Assembly: GCA_038214085.1 (NCBI GenBank)
Contig: JBBQSF010000055.1
Span: 1 to 19,616, forward strand
Length of the DNA stretch: 19,616 nucleotides
Source of the DNA: JBBQSF01 sp038214085
GTDB taxonomy: Bacteria > Bacteroidota > Bacteroidia > Bacteroidales > CG2-30-32-10
Direction: 5' to 3'
The notes beneath the pieces were generated by a model. The model did not search any database, was not told where the DNA came from, and worked only from the letters and a program-made list of their open reading frames with translations. This document shows positions 15,870-19,616 of this stretch, piece after piece. How positions within the stretch are numbered: the stretch's first letter is position 1; every line of letters starts with the position of its first letter. Made by a program: the position numbers and the translations under genes.

Positions 15870-15882
15870 CATTTAGATTATA

Positions 15883-16335
15883 ATGAAAAATACTACTCCA
15901 CATATTATCGAACAGCCTTTAGGACGAATTTTTTCTCATACGGGACGAAGCTTTCTGTGTTTAATCAATAAAGAGCTCGCCCATCTTGAAATTGAAAGAA
16001 ATTTTTATGCACTGTTATTAATTGAACAAGAAGAAGGCGAAATCACACAACAGGATCTGGCCTGCCTGCTAGACTCTGATAAAGTGAGCATCGTGAGAAT
16101 TATAGATTACCTTTCGTTAAAAGGATATGTGAAAAGAGTGAAAAATATTTCAGACAAGAGAAAATACAGTCTGTTGCTGACGGAAAGTGCAAAAAAAGAT
16201 CTGCCAAAAATTAAAAAGGCGCTAAGTAAAGTTACGAATAAAGCATTCAAAGGGCTCAATTCTTCTCAGATTTCTGAGTTTTTGAAAACATTAAACTTTA
16301 TCAAAAATAATCTGGACAAAAAATCGCATATATGA
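15883..16335 (+). CDS. MarR family transcriptional regulator
   Basis: 150 residues, typical for MarR. The winged helix-turn-helix lies at about 53-103: ITQQDLACLLDSDKVSIVRIIDYL, then LKGYVKRVKNISDKRKYSLLLTE, which has the wing D-x-R and L-T features of the family. Helical ends (20-50 and 105-148) would form the dimer interface. MarR proteins bind palindromes near their own promoter and are released by small ligands, and they often control drug efflux genes. This one is the first gene ahead of an MFP-RND pair and overlaps the MFP start by ATGA, so it most likely represses its own operon. It looks intact. Confidence 0.88.
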   Translation: MKNTTPHIIEQPLGRIFSHTGRSFLCLINKELAHLEIERNFYALLLIEQEEGEITQQDLACLLDSDKVSIVRIIDYLSLKGYVKRVKNISDKRKYSLLLTESAKKDLPKIKKALSKVTNKAFKGLNSSQISEFLKTLNFIKNNLDKKSHI

Positions 16336-17366
16336 ATTATTTCAAATTGATATTTATATCCCTTTCTTTTGTTGCACTGGTGTCATGCAAAGGCAAGAAA
16401 ACGGATCAGAAAAAAGAAACTCCGCCTGTTTCTGTTGACGTAATGATTGCAGGAGAAGAAAGTTTTCCGACAATAATTGAAGTAAACGGGACGGTTCTGT
16501 CTATGGAAATGGTAGAACTTCATCCGGAAATAAGCGGTCGTATTACCTATTTGAATATTCCGGACGGAGCAAAGGTTTCAGAAGGTACTATTCTGGCAAA
16601 AATTAATGATGCAGATCTTTAGGCCCAGTTAACACAGCAAAAAGTGGAACTTGATCTTGCAAACAAAACCGAACAGCGGTTAAAAACGCTTTTAGCAGTA
16701 AATAGCATCGATCAGGCAACCTACGATGCAGCGCTAAACAATGTTAATTTGCTTACAGCAAAAATAAAAGTATTGGATGCACAAATTGACAAAACGGTAA
16801 TAAAAGCTCCGTTCACTGGCACGTTAGGATTACGCCAGATAAGCCTGGGAGCTTATGTTTCGCCAACTACTTTGATAGGCACATTGTCTCAATCGGATAA
16901 AATTAAAATTGATTTCACAGTGCCTGCCTCTTATGAAAACCTTGTGAGTATAGGTGGTTTCGTTTCAATTGAATCAACCGATTCTGTAGAAAAGCTGACG
17001 GCAGAAATAACAGCAATAGAACCACAAATAAATACTGCAACCAGAAACTTAAAAGTTAGAGCCAAGTTGAATAGCGGCTTACTCAGACCTGGTACATTTG
17101 TAAAAGTATCACTCGTACAAAACGGAAAGGGAATAGTAGCTCCAACAAATGCTATTATTCCGGATGCACTCTCAAATCAGTTGATTCTAGTTAAAAATGG
17201 TAAAGCTGTTTTTACAAAAGTGGAAACAGGAGTGAGAACAGACGGTATGGTTGAAATTGTGAGCGGTGTAAAAGCGGGCGACAGCATCATAGTTAGCGGT
17301 GTTTTATTTGTCCGACCAAATGGCAAAGTGAAAGTAAACAAAGAAAAGAAAATAAATAAAAAGTGA
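16332..17366 (+). pseudogene. RND efflux membrane-fusion protein (HlyD/AcrA family), broken by in-frame TAG
   Basis: Read through, the frame gives about 343 residues, the normal MFP length. A lipoprotein signal ends in ALVSC; then the barrel/lipoyl half VNGTVLSMEMVELHPEISGRI, a helical hairpin, the second lipoyl half TVIKAPFTGTLGLRQISLGAYV, the beta-barrel and the membrane-proximal domain ending PNGKVKVNK. A TAG at 16620-16622 falls between INDADL and AQLTQQ, exactly where the family usually has Gln or Lys, so one base change (CAG or AAG to TAG) would explain it. Translation would give a 96-residue fragment; restart at the GTG of 16644 would lack a signal peptide. The ATG overlaps the marR stop. 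In an intact system it would link the RND pump to an outer-membrane channel. Confidence 0.85.
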
Positions 17367-17432
17367 ACAGCAAAATTTTAAAAAACGGATACCGGCAAAT
17401 AATGATTATTATCAAAAATCTAAAATCTCTAA

Positions 17433-19451
17433 ATGAACATTTCTGAATTTTCTATTAAGAAGCCCGTGTTTGCAACCGTAATGAACTTGTTCATTATTTT
17501 GTTTGGTATTATAGGTTTTACTTTTTTGGGAGTGCGCGAATACCCTGCAATTGACCCTCCTATTATTACTGTAAGGACTGTGTATACCGGAGCGAATGCT
17601 GATATTATCGAAACCCAGATCACAGAACCTTTAGAAAAATCTATCAATGGAATTCCGGGTATAAAAACGCTTTCATCTTCAAGTTCTGTCGGCAATAGCA
17701 ATATTACTGTTGAATTTGACTTGAATTCGGATTTGGAGACGGCTGCAAATGATGTACGCGACAAGGTAAGCCAAGCCACACGAAATTTACCTCAGGATAT
17801 TGATGCGCCACCCGTAGTTACAAAAGCGGATGCCAACAGCGATTTTATCATCATTATGGCCGTTCAGAGCCCCAGCAAAGGATTGCTTGAATTAAGTGAT
17901 TATGCAGAGAATGTTTTACAGAACAAGTTTCAGACGATTCCCGAAGTAAGCGCTGTTAATATTTTCGGACAGAAGCGGCCAGCCATGCGTTTATGGATTG
18001 ATCCTGATAAAATGAGCTCTTACAATGTCGCTTTTAATGACATTACAGATATCCTAAAAAAGGAAAATGTTGAAATCCCTTCGGGTAAAATATATGGCAC
18101 AAAAACAGAATTAACAATACGTGCATTAGGAAAGTTGGCCACCGAACAGGATTTCAGAGATCTTATTCTCAGCTCTGACTCAAATGGAATAGTCAGACTC
18201 GGTGATGTTGCGAAAGTAGAGCTCGGTCCTGAGCAATATGAACAAAACTGGCGGTTAAACGGAGTAAGCGCTGTTGGGCTGGCAATTGTTCCGCAACCGG
18301 GAGCAAATTACATAGATATTTCTGATGAGTTTAACAAACGACTGGAAGAAGTTAAGAAAACGCAGAAAGGTGATATTGTATTTACACCCCTTATTGACAA
18401 TACAAAAAATGTACGTAAGTCATTAAAAGAAGTAGAGGAAACTTTAGCAATTTCGCTGCTTCTCGTGATACTGGTTATATTTTTCTTTTTCAGAAACTGG
18501 CTTATTGCACTTCGTCCATTGATAGATATTCCAATATCCCTTACCTCTACTTTTTTTATTATGTATATGATGGGATTTTCAATCAATATTCTCACAATGC
18601 TCGCAATTGTTCTGGCAACTGGACTTGTAGTAGACGATGGTATTGTTGTTACCGAAAACATTTACCGCAAATTTGAAAAAGGAATGAATATCCGCAGAGC
18701 TGCAATAGAAGGCAGCAAGGAAGTCTTTTTTGTTGTACTCTCCACTTCCATTACGTTAGCAATCGTTTTTCTTCCTGTAATATTTTTAGAAGGATTTGTA
18801 GGAAGATTGTTCCGTGAATTTGGCGTTGTACTTGCCTTTTCTGTGTTGGTCTCTGCATTTGTTTCGCTTACCATTACACCTGTTTTGAATGTGATCCTCA
18901 CTAGAAAAAATTCAGAACACAGCAGATTTTATCAGCGTACCGAACCTTTTTTCAGCGGCATGGAAAACGGATATAAAAAAATGGTAGCACGTTTTGTAAA
19001 ACTTAGATGGATAGCGGTAGCAATTATTGTGGCTTGTCTTGTTATCATTGTATTCATCGGGAAAAATTTGCAGAGCGAAATAGCACCAATGGAAGACAAG
19101 GGTCAGATTCGTTTTCAGATATCAGGCCCGGAGGGTGCCAGCTACGATTACATGACAAAAGCTGGTGATCAATTAGGAAATTATTTAATTGATTCTGTTC
19201 CTGAACGGAGTTTTACTTTTCTGGCAATACCAGGTTTCGGAAGTTCGGGATTGAATAGTGGATCTGGAAGGCTGGGATTAATTGATGCTTCTGAAAGAGA
19301 CAGAAGTCAAAGTGAAATTGCAAAAGATCTCGCAAAAAAAGTTTTAAAATTTAATGACCTCCGCATTTTCCCTGTGGAAGAACAGACAATTTCTGTCGGA
19401 CTTGGATCAAGGGGTTCATTACCTGTTCAGTTTGTTATTCAGAATAATTAA
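17433..19451 (+). CDS. RND efflux permease (AcrB/HAE1 type), 3'-truncated, probably non-functional
   Basis: 672 residues, whereas the family has about 1030-1060. The start MNISEFSIKKPVFATVMN is the standard N terminus with TM1. The first periplasmic half follows (ITEPLEKSINGIPG, RLWIDPDKM), then TM2-6 (about 335-490) with GLVVDDGIVVTENI holding the proton-relay pair Asp401-Asp402, then TM7 (about 523-545) and the start of the second periplasmic half. It ends at LPVQFVIQNN then TAA, in the middle of a conserved stretch. TM8-12 and most of the second periplasmic part are missing. Downstream DNA encodes no RND sequence in any frame, so this is a break and not a frameshift. It follows the MFP by 66 nt. 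The outer-membrane channel gene often found next is not in the window. Confidence 0.88.
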   Translation: MNISEFSIKKPVFATVMNLFIILFGIIGFTFLGVREYPAIDPPIITVRTVYTGANADIIETQITEPLEKSINGIPGIKTLSSSSSVGNSNITVEFDLNSDLETAANDVRDKVSQATRNLPQDIDAPPVVTKADANSDFIIIMAVQSPSKGLLELSDYAENVLQNKFQTIPEVSAVNIFGQKRPAMRLWIDPDKMSSYNVAFNDITDILKKENVEIPSGKIYGTKTELTIRALGKLATEQDFRDLILSSDSNGIVRLGDVAKVELGPEQYEQNWRLNGVSAVGLAIVPQPGANYIDISDEFNKRLEEVKKTQKGDIVFTPLIDNTKNVRKSLKEVEETLAISLLLVILVIFFFFRNWLIALRPLIDIPISLTSTFFIMYMMGFSINILTMLAIVLATGLVVDDGIVVTENIYRKFEKGMNIRRAAIEGSKEVFFVVLSTSITLAIVFLPVIFLEGFVGRLFREFGVVLAFSVLVSAFVSLTITPVLNVILTRKNSEHSRFYQRTEPFFSGMENGYKKMVARFVKLRWIAVAIIVACLVIIVFIGKNLQSEIAPMEDKGQIRFQISGPEGASYDYMTKAGDQLGNYLIDSVPERSFTFLAIPGFGSSGLNSGSGRLGLIDASERDRSQSEIAKDLAKKVLKFNDLRIFPVEEQTISVGLGSRGSLPVQFVIQNN

Positions 19452-19616
19452 TGTCCGATAAAAAAATATAAATGCATGAAACACCAAGCTAAATATGGGT
19501 TTTATGGGTTTCTTAAAAACAAGAGGTTGGTTTTTCGACATTTGATAAATTGATTTTTATCAATTTATTTTGCCTCTGTCCTAAAGGATGTAAATTGCTA
19601 AAAATCAATTCATCCT
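19452..19616. mobile_element. Foreign sequence at the broken end of the RND gene, possibly an insertion element end
   Basis: Directly after the RND homology ends, the sequence turns AT-rich (TAATGTCCGATAAAAAAATA...) and holds no ORF of note; the longest short frame has about 25 codons. The abrupt junction inside a conserved coding region and the dense palindromes to its right suggest the end of an inserted element, with the window stopping before any transposase. A deletion or rearrangement junction, or a misassembly, could look the same. Confidence 0.4.
19545..19616. repeat. Nested inverted repeats at the right edge
   Basis: AATTGATTTTTATCAATTTA (19548-19567) is repeated in inverted orientation at 19591-19610 with one mismatch in 20. 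Arm 1 itself forms a 10-bp hairpin (ATAAATTGAT at 19545, ATCAATTTAT at 19559). Arm 2 is bracketed by AGGATG (19585-19590) and CATCCT (19611-19616). Confidence 0.8.

Noticed and set aside
16620..16622. Amber read as an amino acid as a genome-wide code change
   Set aside because: TAG ends at least two other genes in the window at the expected protein ends, so it is an ordinary stop here.
17429..18901. Minus-strand ORFs of 79-117 codons opposite the RND gene
   Set aside because: Antisense shadows of a conserved coding frame, with no homology of their own.
19449..19616. RND truncation explained by a simple frameshift
   Set aside because: None of the three forward frames after 19451 shows RND sequence, so the downstream DNA is not the rest of the gene.

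Overview
The window looks like a chromosomal segment of a low-GC, Gram-negative Bacteroidota. Four things point there: a secreted hydrolase with a C-terminal Por-type (T9SS) sorting domain, several lipoproteins with SC/GC lipoboxes, promoters of the TTG-N19-21-TAnnTTTG class instead of E. coli-type boxes, and starts mostly without a strong Shine-Dalgarno. No rRNA, tRNA, CRISPR array or phage genes are visible. The window opens inside dnaG and ends in unrelated sequence inside an interrupted gene, so both ends may be contig edges.

Layout. 1-3147: 3' end of dnaG, a DUF2892 membrane protein, tadA (minus), and a secreted alpha/beta hydrolase carrying a T9SS sorting domain. 3274-5022: aspS, with a strong bidirectional hairpin after it. 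5096-7400: three minus-strand lipoprotein genes, the last an ice-binding-like (DUF3494) protein. The second and third share a promoter module of the same layout, including a dyad that covaries between copies. 7755-8999: a TrhP-like U32 'peptidase' (tRNA hydroxylation family). 9101-12157 (minus): a tight operon of pgi, an SH3-domain lipoprotein and an atypical phosphoglycerate kinase. 12325-15784: an LTA synthase-like membrane sulfatase-fold enzyme and a GT22-like polytopic mannosyltransferase, with GTTGG-rich short repeats around the second. 15883-19451: a marR-MFP-RND efflux operon.

The efflux operon is the most disturbed region. The regulator is intact, has a full two-box promoter and overlaps the next gene by ATGA. 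The membrane-fusion gene carries one in-frame TAG at 16620-16622, with clean homology on both sides. The RND permease stops after about 672 of the usual ~1040 residues, where the sequence changes abruptly into AT-rich, palindrome-rich DNA that encodes no RND residues in any frame. The simplest reading is an efflux system being lost by a nonsense mutation plus an insertion or rearrangement.

I found no clearly new multi-gene system. The best leads are the shared promoter module at 6512-6579 and 7458-7525, the atypical PGK coupled to pgi through an SH3 lipoprotein, and the broken efflux operon with its palindromic right-hand junction.
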